From: an uncultured Prevotella sp. | Lineage (GTDB): Bacteria > Bacteroidota > Bacteroidia > Bacteroidales > Bacteroidaceae | Reading direction: 5' to 3' | DNA: 28,421 nucleotides | Assembly: GCA_900541575.1 (NCBI GenBank) | Contig: UQKO01000033.1 | Span: 1 to 28,421, forward strand | Shown here: one piece after another, positions 16,061-23,262 of the stretch | Layout of the letters: every line of letters starts with the position of its first letter | How positions within the stretch are numbered: position 1 is the stretch's first letter | The notes under the pieces: generated by a model | What the model saw: the letters and a program-made list of their open reading frames with translations, nothing else | The model's database searches: none | Told to the model about the DNA's origin: nothing | Program-made: the position numbers and the translations under genes

Positions 16061-16093
16061 CAAATATAGATATATTGCACTTTAAGTTACAAC
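16061..16093 (-). promoter_or_regulatory. Promoter of the secreted-protein gene
   Basis: On the minus strand GTTG (16090-16093, one mismatch to TTTG) is followed after 21 nt by TATATTTG (16061-16068) and C. The predicted start near 16055 leaves a leader of about 40 nt before the ATG at 16017. Confidence 0.6.
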
Positions 16094-16637
16094 CATTTTA
16101 GATAAATATAATAAAATTACCCCCCAATTTAACATTCATACATATTTAATTATCCATATAAGCGAGAAAGAAGTACAGAGAGCGCCCAAATTCTGAGACC
16201 AGCGAATACTCCCGGTTGGTATTGTTCTCATGCCATTTATTTGTTTGTCCATTTCCATGCTGTAAAGCTGATGAGTGACAAACTTGACAATGCACAAAGA
16301 ATAGAGCACAGAATACAAATAAGAACAGCATTTGCAAAGAGAGCGCATCACCTCTGCTTACAGAAGTACAATGCTATCTGTGTAGCCTGCTTGTAATGGT
16401 TTATTCTTCCATTTTTGAGAACACTCCCGCTCGTTTCTCATGTACGTTTTTCCATCTGCTTAGATAAGCATTATATGTCTTTTTCAGGCGTTCTTCTTCC
16501 GTCTATTTTCTTTTTCTTCCCTCTGATACTAGGTGAGAAAATACCCTTTGTGAACAGCGATTTTCTTGAACTGCGAATGGTGTACTCCGAACTTCGTCAT
16601 TATCATGCTAAAACTTAGGTCATTCCGTTCCTTTTTG
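16094..16637. other. Gene-free stretch
   Basis: About 540 bp with only short, compositionally unconvincing open frames on both strands (none with a recognisable protein signature, start context or promoter). I see no RNA gene. It may be decayed sequence. The repeat block at 16638-16769 and the terminator at 16869-16915 complete the gap up to the carboxyltransferase gene. Confidence 0.5.
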
Positions 16638-16769
16638 AAGATCTTCCCATCGTTCACTGGGCAGTGGTAGAGCTACCGCACGGCAGTGGTAGAGCAGCCA
16701 ATGGGCAGTGAACGATAGCAAGACGTACATTTGTGAACGGCTAGATGTACATCTGTGAACGGCATATAA
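16638..16769. repeat. 22-bp-phased imperfect repeat block with inverted ends
   Basis: Units start every 22 bp: GGCAGTGGTAGAGC at 16660 and again at 16682, GGCAGTGAACGATAGC at 16704, then TACATTTGTGAACGGC at 16726 and TACATCTGTGAACGGC at 16748. In addition ATCGTTCACTG (16649-16659) is the inverse of CAGTGAACGAT (16706-16716). A related sequence, ACGGCAGTGGTAG, occurs in the palindrome at the end of the window. Confidence 0.65.
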
Positions 16770-16868
16770 GTCATTTTTCTCATCATACAACCAAGGATTT
16801 CCGCTACCCCTCTATTATTCCATTCCCAGTCTTTCGATACGGATTGGGAGATTTGCAGAATAACATTC

Positions 16869-16915
16869 AAAAAAAATGCATCAAAGTACCAACTAAGAGT
16901 TGACACTTTGATGCA
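16869..16915 (-). terminator. Intrinsic terminator of the carboxyltransferase gene
   Basis: TGCATCAAAGT (16877-16887) and ACTTTGATGCA (16905-16915) form a perfect 11-bp stem with an inner CAACT/AGTTG stem. On the minus strand eight consecutive T follow (16869-16876). Two further small inverted repeats lie between it and the stop codon: TTCTATAAA/TTTATAGAA (16962-16987) and AGGAGA/TCTCCT (16929-16949). Confidence 0.9.
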
Positions 16916-16994
16916 ACTATTTGCTATAAGGAGAGAATAAGAATCTCCTATTTTAGGGTGATTCTATAAACTCTGAAATTTATAGAACCACACT

Positions 16995-18770
16995 TTACTC
17001 ACCGCGCTGAACGTAAGCAATCACATCGCCCTTGTTGACGCGAGCACCTTGCTTGGCATTAATCTCAACGAGTTTGCCACCGAGGGCAGCAGGAAGTTCT
17101 ACAATCTGACCATGCGTATTCTCGATGTAGCAGAAACGATCGCCTTCGTTATACTCCTTACCTATGAAAGGTTCGATAGCCTTGACGCATTCACCATCGC
17201 CACCGATTTCCCAAAGGATCGTACCACTTTCAGGAGCGACAATGGCATCGGCCTTAGCGTGCTTAAAGGCTGTAGCCTCCTCAATGCTCATGCCGCTAGC
17301 ACCAGCCTTGTCTTTAGCAGCCTGAAGATCGGCCAAGAAACGTTTCTTTGCAGCACCGCTCTTGTAGTCGCGATACTGAGTTTCGTGCATTGCAAACTCG
17401 AAAAGTTCTTCGTCGTCTTCGCCACGATCCCAGCCATTCTCTTCCATTTCCTTCTCGAAACGAGCCAAATCATCGGGATAGTAGCTCTGCGGATCGGCAT
17501 CGGTAAATTCAAATCCCTTTTCCTTGGCCAATTCCTTGATTTCGGGAGCCACTTCACCTGGCAGACGACCGCTCTTGCCAAGAATCATACCCCAGATAGA
17601 ATTGTCCATCATAGAGTAACGAGGTTTGCCCATTGATTCGGTAAGAAGGTTCATTAAGGCAATATTCTTCACATACTGCGAGAACGGAGTAACCAAGGGA
17701 GGATAACCCACACGAGGCCAAACGTATGCCACCTCGTTGAAGAGCTTCACAAGGAGTTCGTCCTCTGAAAGTTCGGCTTCGCCCTTAGCCTTGCGATTAT
17801 TGTTGATAGCCCCCATCACACCAGTAAGATCAGCCATCATCGATCCCATCATACCGCCAGGCAGACCACAACCGAGGAGAAGTGACGACATAAGCTTGTT
17901 GGCGGGATTCATGAAGTAGCCCAAGAAGTCGTCGATAAACTCTTGTGTGAGTTTGCGAGCCTCCATATAAGCGTCCATATTAATCTCGGGCACGTCGAAG
18001 CCAGCATGCTTCAACATCGATTGCACTGAGATCACATCGGGATGCACCTTACCCCAAGAGAGAGGTTCGATAGCAGTATCAATCACGTCGGCACCATTGC
18101 GGCACACCTCCAAGATAGAAGCCATAGAAAGGCCCGGACCAGAGTGACCATGATACTCAATGATTATTTCAGGATGCTTGTCCTTGATCATCTTGGTGAG
18201 CTTACCAAGCATCGCAGGCTGACCAATACCAGCCATATCCTTGAGACAAATCTCTGGCGCACCAGCTTCGATAAGCTGATCTGCAATGTTTGCATAGTAT
18301 TCTGCCGTATGGATAGGAGAATTGGTGATGCAAAGCGTAGCCTGCGGAGTCATGCCAGCTTCGAGTGCATAGTGGATAGAAGGGATGATATTGCGTACAT
18401 CGTTCAATCCGCAGAAGATACGTGTAATATCCACGCCCTGTGCGTGCTTCACCTTATACATGAGCTTACGCACGTCGGCAGGCACGGGGAACATACGCAA
18501 TGCGTTGAGGCCACGATCGAGCATGTGAGTCTTAATACCCACTTCGTTGAACGGCTTGGTGAAAGCGCGAACGGCCTTGTTAGGATTTTCGCCGTAGAGA
18601 AGGTTCACCTGTTCGAAGGCGCCACCATTAGTTTCTACTCGGGCGAAGCATCCCATCTTTATGATAACAGGTGCTATGCGCTCTAGCTGATCCTTGCGCG
18701 GCTGAAACTTACCGCTGCTTTGGAACATGTCGCGATAGACAAGACTGAATTGAATCTTACGCTTTGTCAT
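16995..18770 (-). CDS. Pyruvate carboxylase subunit B / oxaloacetate decarboxylase alpha-like carboxyltransferase with non-biotinylatable C-terminal domain
   Basis: This 591-residue protein belongs to the PycB/OadA carboxyltransferase family, which moves CO2 between biotin and a 2-oxo acid. The TIM-barrel domain shows RDMFQS at 13-18 (metal-binding Asp14), LKDMAG with the putative carboxylated Lys177, and YHGHSGPG with metal ligands His207 and His209. A conserved carboxyltransferase region follows to about 400, then a Glu-rich linker. Residues 510-591 look like a biotinyl/lipoyl-attachment fold, but the EAMKM site reads E550-N-T-H553-G, so the acceptor Lys is replaced by His. The protein therefore probably relies on a separate biotin carrier or has another role. 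The gene stands alone, divergent from the CobW-type gene, with a terminator at 16869-16915. Confidence 0.8.
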   Translation of the reverse strand: MTKRKIQFSLVYRDMFQSSGKFQPRKDQLERIAPVIIKMGCFARVETNGGAFEQVNLLYGENPNKAVRAFTKPFNEVGIKTHMLDRGLNALRMFPVPADVRKLMYKVKHAQGVDITRIFCGLNDVRNIIPSIHYALEAGMTPQATLCITNSPIHTAEYYANIADQLIEAGAPEICLKDMAGIGQPAMLGKLTKMIKDKHPEIIIEYHGHSGPGLSMASILEVCRNGADVIDTAIEPLSWGKVHPDVISVQSMLKHAGFDVPEINMDAYMEARKLTQEFIDDFLGYFMNPANKLMSSLLLGCGLPGGMMGSMMADLTGVMGAINNNRKAKGEAELSEDELLVKLFNEVAYVWPRVGYPPLVTPFSQYVKNIALMNLLTESMGKPRYSMMDNSIWGMILGKSGRLPGEVAPEIKELAKEKGFEFTDADPQSYYPDDLARFEKEMEENGWDRGEDDEELFEFAMHETQYRDYKSGAAKKRFLADLQAAKDKAGASGMSIEEATAFKHAKADAIVAPESGTILWEIGGDGECVKAIEPFIGKEYNEGDRFCYIENTHGQIVELPAALGGKLVEINAKQGARVNKGDVIAYVQRGE

Positions 18771-18853
18771 ATACTTTATAATATAGTAAGAGATATTGTT
18801 TGTTCATTGAGAATCCACTCAAGATTGCTCAAATGTTATCAATTTGTGCGGTG

Positions 18854-18861
18854 CAAAAGTA
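18854..18861 (-). promoter_or_regulatory. Candidate -7 box of the carboxyltransferase gene
   Basis: On the minus strand TACTTTTG followed by CACC matches TAnnTTTG and is nearly the same as the tRNA-cluster box. No convincing TTTG lies 19-21 nt upstream. The predicted leader before the ATG at 18770 is about 75-80 nt. Confidence 0.55.
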
Positions 18862-18957
18862 CAAAAAACTATTTACTTCACCCACTTACCACACCATCTA
18901 TTTAAGTAAGAGATAGATAAAGCTTGATTTTTTCTTCCGATTTATCACGTTTTATAG

Positions 18958-18965
18958 TAACTTCG
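18958..18965 (+). promoter_or_regulatory. Candidate -7 box of the CobW-type gene
   Basis: TAACTTCG differs from TAnnTTTG by one base and lies 26 nt before the ATG at 18992. No clear -33 box is seen and I found no convincing Zur-type palindrome in the 221-bp divergent gap, so metal regulation is not shown. Confidence 0.35.
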
Positions 18966-18991
18966 CGTAAGAATCTACATAGAATTGCATC

Positions 18992-20230
18992 ATGACACAA
19001 TCTACTACTCCGGTCCTGCTGCTTACCGGCTATTTAGGCAGCGGAAAGACCACCCTACTCAATCGCATACTTTCCAATCAGAAAGGCATACGCTTTGCAG
19101 TTATCGTCAACGATATAGGCGAGGTAAACATTGACGCAAGCCTCATTGCGCAAGGCGGTATTGTAGGGCAGAACGATGACAGCCTCGTACCCTTGCAAAA
19201 TGGATGCATCTGTTGCACACTGAAGATGGACCTAGTGCAACAACTCAGCGACCTCGTAAGTCAACAACAATTCGATTACATCGTGATAGAAGCTAGCGGC
19301 ATTTGCGAACCGGCTCCTATCGCCCAGACCATCGATGCATATCCCACCCTCTATCCCAACCTAGCCACCAATGGTGTGGCACGTCTTGACTCTATCGTCA
19401 CCGTGGTGGATGCACTTCGATTGCGCGATGAGTTTGCAGGCGGACAAGACCTTTATAAAAAGGATATGGCGGAGGACGACCTTGCTAGCCTAGTGATTCA
19501 GCAAGTGGAATTTTGCAATATGATTTTACTCAATAAGGCTTCAGAAGTAAGCCCAAAGGAATTAGAGCATATTAAGGCCATCTTGCGCGAACTTCAGCCC
19601 AAAGCCGAAATTATCACATGCAACTATTGCGACGTTCCTCTAGAGAAGCTCATCAATTGTCATGGTTTCGATTTCGAGACGGTAGCAACCTCAGCTCGCT
19701 GGGTGGCCGAAGTGGAAGGTTCTAACGAGATGGAACACGAAAAGGAAGAACATCACCACGAAGAACACCATCACGACCACGAGCATCACCATCACGACCA
19801 CTGCCACTGCCACGACCTTGAGAATGAAGCTGAAGGTGAAGCTTTGGAGTATGGCATCGGCACTTTCGTATACCAACGCCGCGAGCCCTTCAGCATGGTA
19901 GAGTTCGATCAGTTTGTAGCTCGACTCTTCCCGAAAAGCGTAATTCGCTGCAAGGGCATGTGCTACTTCGATACGGAACCCGACATGTGCTACGTGTTTG
20001 AGCAAGCAGGCAAGCAGGTATCGCTCAGCCAAGCAGGTCAGTGGTATGCCACCATGCCTGCAGACGAACTAGAACAATTTAAGAAACAAAATCCACAAGT
20101 AGAGCGCGATTGGGACGAGCAATATGGCGACCGCATGCAGAAACTCGTATTCATCGGACAAAATATGGATCGCGAAGCAATTGAAACACTGCTCGATGCT
20201 TGCCTCGTAAAGAAGCACTCCGCCCGATAA
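18992..20230 (+). CDS. CobW/COG0523-family (G3E) GTPase, putative metallochaperone
   Basis: This 412-residue cytoplasmic GTPase belongs to the COG0523 group, whose members deliver zinc, cobalt or other metals to target proteins. Walker A GYLGSGKT is at 13-20, and the metal-binding CxCC motif is C72-I-C74-C75 in the context NGCICCTLK. The Switch region VNDIGEVNID follows residue 39, and LLNKASE near 179 marks the guanine-recognition loop. Between the GTPase domain and the CobW C-terminal domain is a metal-binding stretch at 249-274 with 15 His and 2 Cys. The C-terminal half (FVYQRREPFS...RLFPKSVIRCKGMCYF) fits the CobW_C domain. It is divergent from the carboxyltransferase gene and ends at a strong terminator. 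Confidence 0.9.
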   Translation: MTQSTTPVLLLTGYLGSGKTTLLNRILSNQKGIRFAVIVNDIGEVNIDASLIAQGGIVGQNDDSLVPLQNGCICCTLKMDLVQQLSDLVSQQQFDYIVIEASGICEPAPIAQTIDAYPTLYPNLATNGVARLDSIVTVVDALRLRDEFAGGQDLYKKDMAEDDLASLVIQQVEFCNMILLNKASEVSPKELEHIKAILRELQPKAEIITCNYCDVPLEKLINCHGFDFETVATSARWVAEVEGSNEMEHEKEEHHHEEHHHDHEHHHHDHCHCHDLENEAEGEALEYGIGTFVYQRREPFSMVEFDQFVARLFPKSVIRCKGMCYFDTEPDMCYVFEQAGKQVSLSQAGQWYATMPADELEQFKKQNPQVERDWDEQYGDRMQKLVFIGQNMDREAIETLLDACLVKKHSAR

Positions 20231-20270
20231 GCAGTGGTATTCTGCATTGCTCACAAACTTATAAAACAGG

Positions 20271-20318
20271 AAAAGTGCCCAGAGCCATACACATAGGTGT
20301 ATGGCTCTGGGCACTTTT
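20271..20318 (+). terminator. Intrinsic terminator after the CobW-type gene
   Basis: GTGCCCAGAGCCATACAC (20275-20292) pairs perfectly with GTGTATGGCTCTGGGCAC (20297-20314) around a 4-nt loop, with AAAA before and TTTTATT after. The 18-bp stem is symmetric enough to stop transcription from either side. Confidence 0.95.
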
Positions 20319-20519
20319 ATTATCTCATGACGCATTCTGTTCACTTCTTTCACAGAGTCTCATACGTGAACAGGCTCATGAAATTTTGACCTATAGGTCT
20401 AAATCCGAAAGCTGAGTATATAAGAGGATTCTTGTACATTTAGTTTCTAAAAACAATGCGAAGAATAAACTCCATTCATACCCGCAAAAGCGTTTCTAAG
20501 TAAAAAAACTTACGAAATG
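20319..20519. other. Gene-free upstream region with palindromes
   Basis: About 200 bp between the CobW terminator and the aromatic-operon promoter. It contains the inverted repeat CTGTTCAC (20337-20344) / GTGAACAG (20366-20373) and the 12-bp perfect palindrome GACCTATAGGTC (20388-20399). No ORF with a plausible product. Whether either palindrome is a regulator site is unknown. Confidence 0.5.
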
Positions 20520-20550
20520 TTTGTTATAAATAAAAAATGTATTACTTTTG
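20520..20550 (+). promoter_or_regulatory. Promoter of the Phe/Tyr operon
   Basis: TTTG (20520-20523), exactly 19 nt, then TACTTTTG (20543-20550) followed by CC: a full match to the Bacteroidetes promoter consensus. The start is expected near 20557, giving a leader RNA of about 480 nt before pheA. A 13-bp palindrome CTAAGAGTCTTAG lies in the leader at 20614-20626. Confidence 0.85.
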
Positions 20551-20737
20551 CCGTCAGAAATAGCAAAACAATAAACGAATGGAAATTTCGACGCACACCA
20601 TGCGGACGCCTTTCTAAGAGTCTTAGCTACTACGCTCAAGAAAAACGAAACATAAAGTTGCGAACAAACGAGTACTAAGACGAAAGAAACAGATTGTGCG
20701 ACACTTTCCACAAACTATCTCCTAAGAAAAGAACAAG

Positions 20738-20830
20738 ATGTTGAACAACGCATTCTACTTTTACGGTTTTTATTTTTACTTTGCCGGACAAGCAGAGCGG
20801 GATGTCGCATGCCAACATCAAACAGTTTGA
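20738..20830 (+). CDS. Phe/Tyr-rich leader peptide of the pheA attenuator
   Basis: An ATG at 20738 opens a frame of 30 codons closed by TGA at 20828-20830. The peptide starts MLNNA and continues with FYFYGFYFYF at residues 6-15: five Phe and four Tyr in ten codons (TTC TAC TTT TAC GGT TTT TAT TTT TAC TTT). A purine-rich stretch (AAGAAAAGAACAAG) precedes the ATG, and an in-frame TAA just upstream (20723-20725) shows the frame cannot start earlier. Codons 20-22 overlap AGCGGGAT (20796-20803), which can pair with the 5' arm of the terminator at 20843. This is the layout of a leader peptide whose slow translation under Phe or Tyr shortage prevents termination. It has no enzymatic role of its own. 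Confidence 0.85.
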   Translation: MLNNAFYFYGFYFYFAGQAERDVACQHQTV

Positions 20831-20875
20831 CAACGAAATACGAAATCCCGCTTCCGAACAAGGAGCGGGATTTTT
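20796..20875 (+). promoter_or_regulatory. Transcription attenuator: antiterminator/terminator pair upstream of pheA
   Basis: Three segments compete. A is AGCGGGAT (20796-20803, inside the leader ORF), B is AAATCCCGCT (20843-20852), C is AGCGGGATTT (20864-20873) followed by TTT. B:C is a 10-bp intrinsic terminator. A:B is an 8-bp alternative that excludes it. A ribosome stalled at the Phe/Tyr run (20753-20782) would leave A free to take B, so RNA polymerase continues into pheA. A ribosome that reads on covers or passes A, and B:C forms. Confidence 0.8.
20843..20875 (+). terminator. Intrinsic terminator of the leader RNA
   Basis: AAATCCCGCT and AGCGGGATTT pair perfectly over 10 bp around an 11-nt loop and are followed by a T run ending at 20875. 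It lies 12 nt after the leader stop codon and 166 nt before pheA, where termination makes sense only as regulation. Confidence 0.9.
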
Positions 20876-21041
20876 GCTAGTATATATAGTTGTCACGAGA
20901 TAAGGCAAAAAGTTGAAGAAAGAAAATCCTTTGCTTGCATTCATCAACACGAGCAACGCTGATAGAAAGCCAAGAAGAAGATTCACCACCGCTGCCCTTT
21001 CTCAATAGAAATAAATCATTTTGACACACCAGTAAGAGCTC

Positions 21042-21872
21042 ATGAAGAAAATCGCTATACAAGGCATCAAAGGATCGTTCCACGACATTGCCGCTCATCA
21101 ATACTTCCAAGGCGAAGAAATCGAACTCATCTGCTGCAACACGTTCGAGGACATATTCAGCCAAATGCGCGAAGACTATTCACGACTCGGACTGATGGCT
21201 ATCGAAAACACCATTGCAGGTTCGCTTCTCCACAATTACGAATTGTTGCGACAAAGTGGTATGACCATCGTGGGCGAACATAAGCTTCACATTGAACATA
21301 GCATTATGTGCTTACCAGAAGACGATTGGGACACGCTTACGGAAGTCAACTCTCATCCTGTTGCATTGGCACAATGCCATGATTTTCTGAAAAAGCACCC
21401 ACAACTCAAGGTGGTGGAAGCTGAAGATACAGCAGGATCTGCAGAGATGATTAGTCGGAAGCACTTGCGTGGACATGCAGCCATTTGTCATGCAGGTGCA
21501 GCTCCACTCTACGGAATGAAAGTCTTAGAGAAGAGCATTGAAGACAATAAGCACAACTACACGCGCTTCTTGCTTATTTGCGATCCGTGGTCGGCCGATA
21601 AACTGCGTGACCCACATCTTACTAACAAGAGCAGCATCGTTTTCTCACTACCCCACGAAGAGGGGTCGCTCTCACAAGTACTAAGTATCTTTAGCTTTTA
21701 CAAAATCAACTTGACAAAGATACAGTCGCTCCCCATCATCGGTCGCGAATGGGAGTATCTATTCTATGTAGACGTGACCTACGATGACTACACTCGCTAC
21801 CGCCAAAGTATTGAAGCCGTAAGGCCGCTCTTACGTGAGCTTAAAATCTTAGGAGAATACAACGCTAAGTAA
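21042..21872 (+). CDS. pheA: Prephenate dehydratase
   Basis: This 276-residue monofunctional enzyme converts prephenate to phenylpyruvate, the committed step to phenylalanine. The catalytic domain (about 1-185) has the family pattern IQGIKGSFHDIAA at the start, AIENTIAGSLLHNYELL near 65, and the catalytic Thr in NYTRFLLI near 172-179. The C-terminal ACT domain (about 195-276) carries EEGSLSQVLSIFSFYKINLTKIQSLPI, the equivalent of GALxxxL and ESRP Phe-binding motifs, so feedback inhibition by Phe is likely. No chorismate mutase domain is fused; that activity lies on the DAHP synthase gene downstream. It is the first structural gene of the operon, behind the attenuator. Confidence 0.95.
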   Translation: MKKIAIQGIKGSFHDIAAHQYFQGEEIELICCNTFEDIFSQMREDYSRLGLMAIENTIAGSLLHNYELLRQSGMTIVGEHKLHIEHSIMCLPEDDWDTLTEVNSHPVALAQCHDFLKKHPQLKVVEAEDTAGSAEMISRKHLRGHAAICHAGAAPLYGMKVLEKSIEDNKHNYTRFLLICDPWSADKLRDPHLTNKSSIVFSLPHEEGSLSQVLSIFSFYKINLTKIQSLPIIGREWEYLFYVDVTYDDYTRYRQSIEAVRPLLRELKILGEYNAK

Positions 21873-21980
21873 GTTTGGAGGTTATAAAGTCGCTTCGCTC
21901 CGTTTGAAGTTTGAAGGTTATGAGGTTATAAGGTCGCTTCGCTCCGTTGGGAGTTTTAAGGTTATGAGGTTATAAAGTTT
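21873..21980 (+). repeat. Direct repeats of the GGTTATGAGG / GTCGCTTCGCTCCG type
   Basis: Directly after the pheA stop codon come GTCGCTTCGCTCCGTT at 21889-21904 and again at 21933-21948, and GGTTATGAGGTTATAA at 21916 and 21960. The same two words recur after the next gene at 23279-23323. The pattern begins at the stop codon of each gene, which suggests insertion or amplification behind 3' ends. Confidence 0.8.
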
Positions 21981-22092
21981 CCTTTTGAATCATGGACCGA
22001 TTCTCCTTCGATTCATTCATCGGACTATATACATAGCACTCCATGCTTCTTCACATAAACAAAGAATAAATACAGAAATACTGACTTAACGT

Positions 22093-23262
22093 ATGACACA
22101 ACATATTCAACCCGCCAAGCGTTTGGAAAGCGTGAGCGAATACTACTTCTCGCGCAAGGGCAAAGAAGTAGCTCGCATGAACGCGGAAGGAAAAGACATC
22201 ATCTCATTGGCCATTGGTTCGCCCGATATGCCTCCCTCACAGGAGACCATCGACACCCTCTGCCGAGAAGCACAGAATCCCAATGCACACGGCTATCAGC
22301 CCACTACGGGCATTCCGCAACTACGCGAAGCTATGGCTGGATTCTATAAGCGTTGGTTTAACGTGACACTCGATCCCCAAACGGAGATTCAACCTCTCAT
22401 TGGCTCGAAGGAGGGCATACTGCATACTACCTTGGCCTTTGTCAATCCTGGTGAGAAAGTACTCGTGCCCAATCCAGGATACCCCACTTACACTTCGCTA
22501 TCGAATCTTCTCGGTTGCACCATCGTCAATTACAATCTACGCCCTGAGAACGGATGGCAACCCGACTTCGAGGAGCTTGAGAGTATGGACCTCACGGATG
22601 TGAAGCTCCTCTGGTGTAACTACCCCAATATGCCCACAGGAGCTCCCGCCCTTCGAGAGACCTACGAAAGACTCGTAGACTTTGCCAAGCGTCACCATAT
22701 CGTGGTGGTAAACGATAATCCTTACTCCTTTATCCTGGGCAAAGAGCATCTCAGCATTCTGCAGATTCCTGGTGCAAAAGACTGTTGCATTGAGTTCAAC
22801 TCTATGAGTAAAAGTCACAATATGCCGGGTTGGCGTGTAGGAATGCTCGCCACGAATGCCACCTTCATCAGTTGGATACTAAAGGTGAAGAGCAACATCG
22901 ACTCGGGCACATTCCGTCCCATGCAGTTGGCTGCTGCTCAAGCTTATCAAAACAGCGATGAATGGCACGAAGAGGCCAATATCAACGTTTATGCTCGACG
23001 TCGAAAGCTTGCGGGCGAAATCATGGATGCACTGCACTGCCAATACGACTCCTCACAAGTGGGCATGTTTCTTTGGGGACGCATCCCCGAGGATTATGCC
23101 GATGTAGAAGACCTCACCGAGAAAGTGCTTCACGAAGCTCGCGTATTCATCACGCCAGGATTCATCTTCGGAAGTAATGGCAAGCGTTACATCCGCATCT
23201 CACTCTGCGCCAAAGAGGAGAAACTGGCCGAAGCTCTAGAAAGAATCAAGTCTAAGTTTTAA
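22093..23262 (+). CDS. Class I/II PLP aminotransferase, probably aromatic
   Basis: This 389-residue fold-type I aminotransferase transfers an amino group through pyridoxal phosphate. SMSKSHNMPGWRVG contains the PLP-binding Lys240 and the phosphate-binding Arg248. NYPNMPTG at 176-183 contains the conserved Asn (the usual NPNNPTG), and VNDNPYS at 206-212 holds the Asp208 and Tyr211 that contact PLP. RYIRISLC near the C-terminus carries the substrate-carboxylate Arg. By homology alone it could be an aspartate or LL-diaminopimelate-type enzyme. Its place between pheA and the DAHP synthase-chorismate mutase gene argues that it aminates phenylpyruvate and 4-hydroxyphenylpyruvate to Phe and Tyr. This assignment is inferred from context. 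Confidence 0.9.
   Translation: MTQHIQPAKRLESVSEYYFSRKGKEVARMNAEGKDIISLAIGSPDMPPSQETIDTLCREAQNPNAHGYQPTTGIPQLREAMAGFYKRWFNVTLDPQTEIQPLIGSKEGILHTTLAFVNPGEKVLVPNPGYPTYTSLSNLLGCTIVNYNLRPENGWQPDFEELESMDLTDVKLLWCNYPNMPTGAPALRETYERLVDFAKRHHIVVVNDNPYSFILGKEHLSILQIPGAKDCCIEFNSMSKSHNMPGWRVGMLATNATFISWILKVKSNIDSGTFRPMQLAAAQAYQNSDEWHEEANINVYARRRKLAGEIMDALHCQYDSSQVGMFLWGRIPEDYADVEDLTEKVLHEARVFITPGFIFGSNGKRYIRISLCAKEEKLAEALERIKSKF

Noticed and set aside
16136..16618. Three short ORFs (minus 16136-16351 and 16146-16337, plus 16415-16618)
   Set aside because: Overlapping frames with unlikely composition, no promoter or start context and no recognisable motif.
16638..16769. CRISPR array
   Set aside because: The 22-bp units are contiguous and imperfect without unique spacers, and no cas gene is present.
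18042..18686. 214-residue ORF antisense to the carboxyltransferase gene (also 17049-17636)
   Set aside because: The minus-strand frame has intact catalytic motifs; these are shadow frames.
20831..21041. T-box or amino-acid riboswitch before pheA
   Set aside because: No T-box sequence or known riboswitch core was recognised; the leader peptide and terminator explain the regulation better.
20496..21164. Minus-strand ORFs across the attenuator (20496-20711, 20675-20989, 20877-21164)
   Set aside because: Hydrophobic composition arises from the A-rich leader read backwards; the promoter, leader ORF and terminator on the plus strand explain the region.
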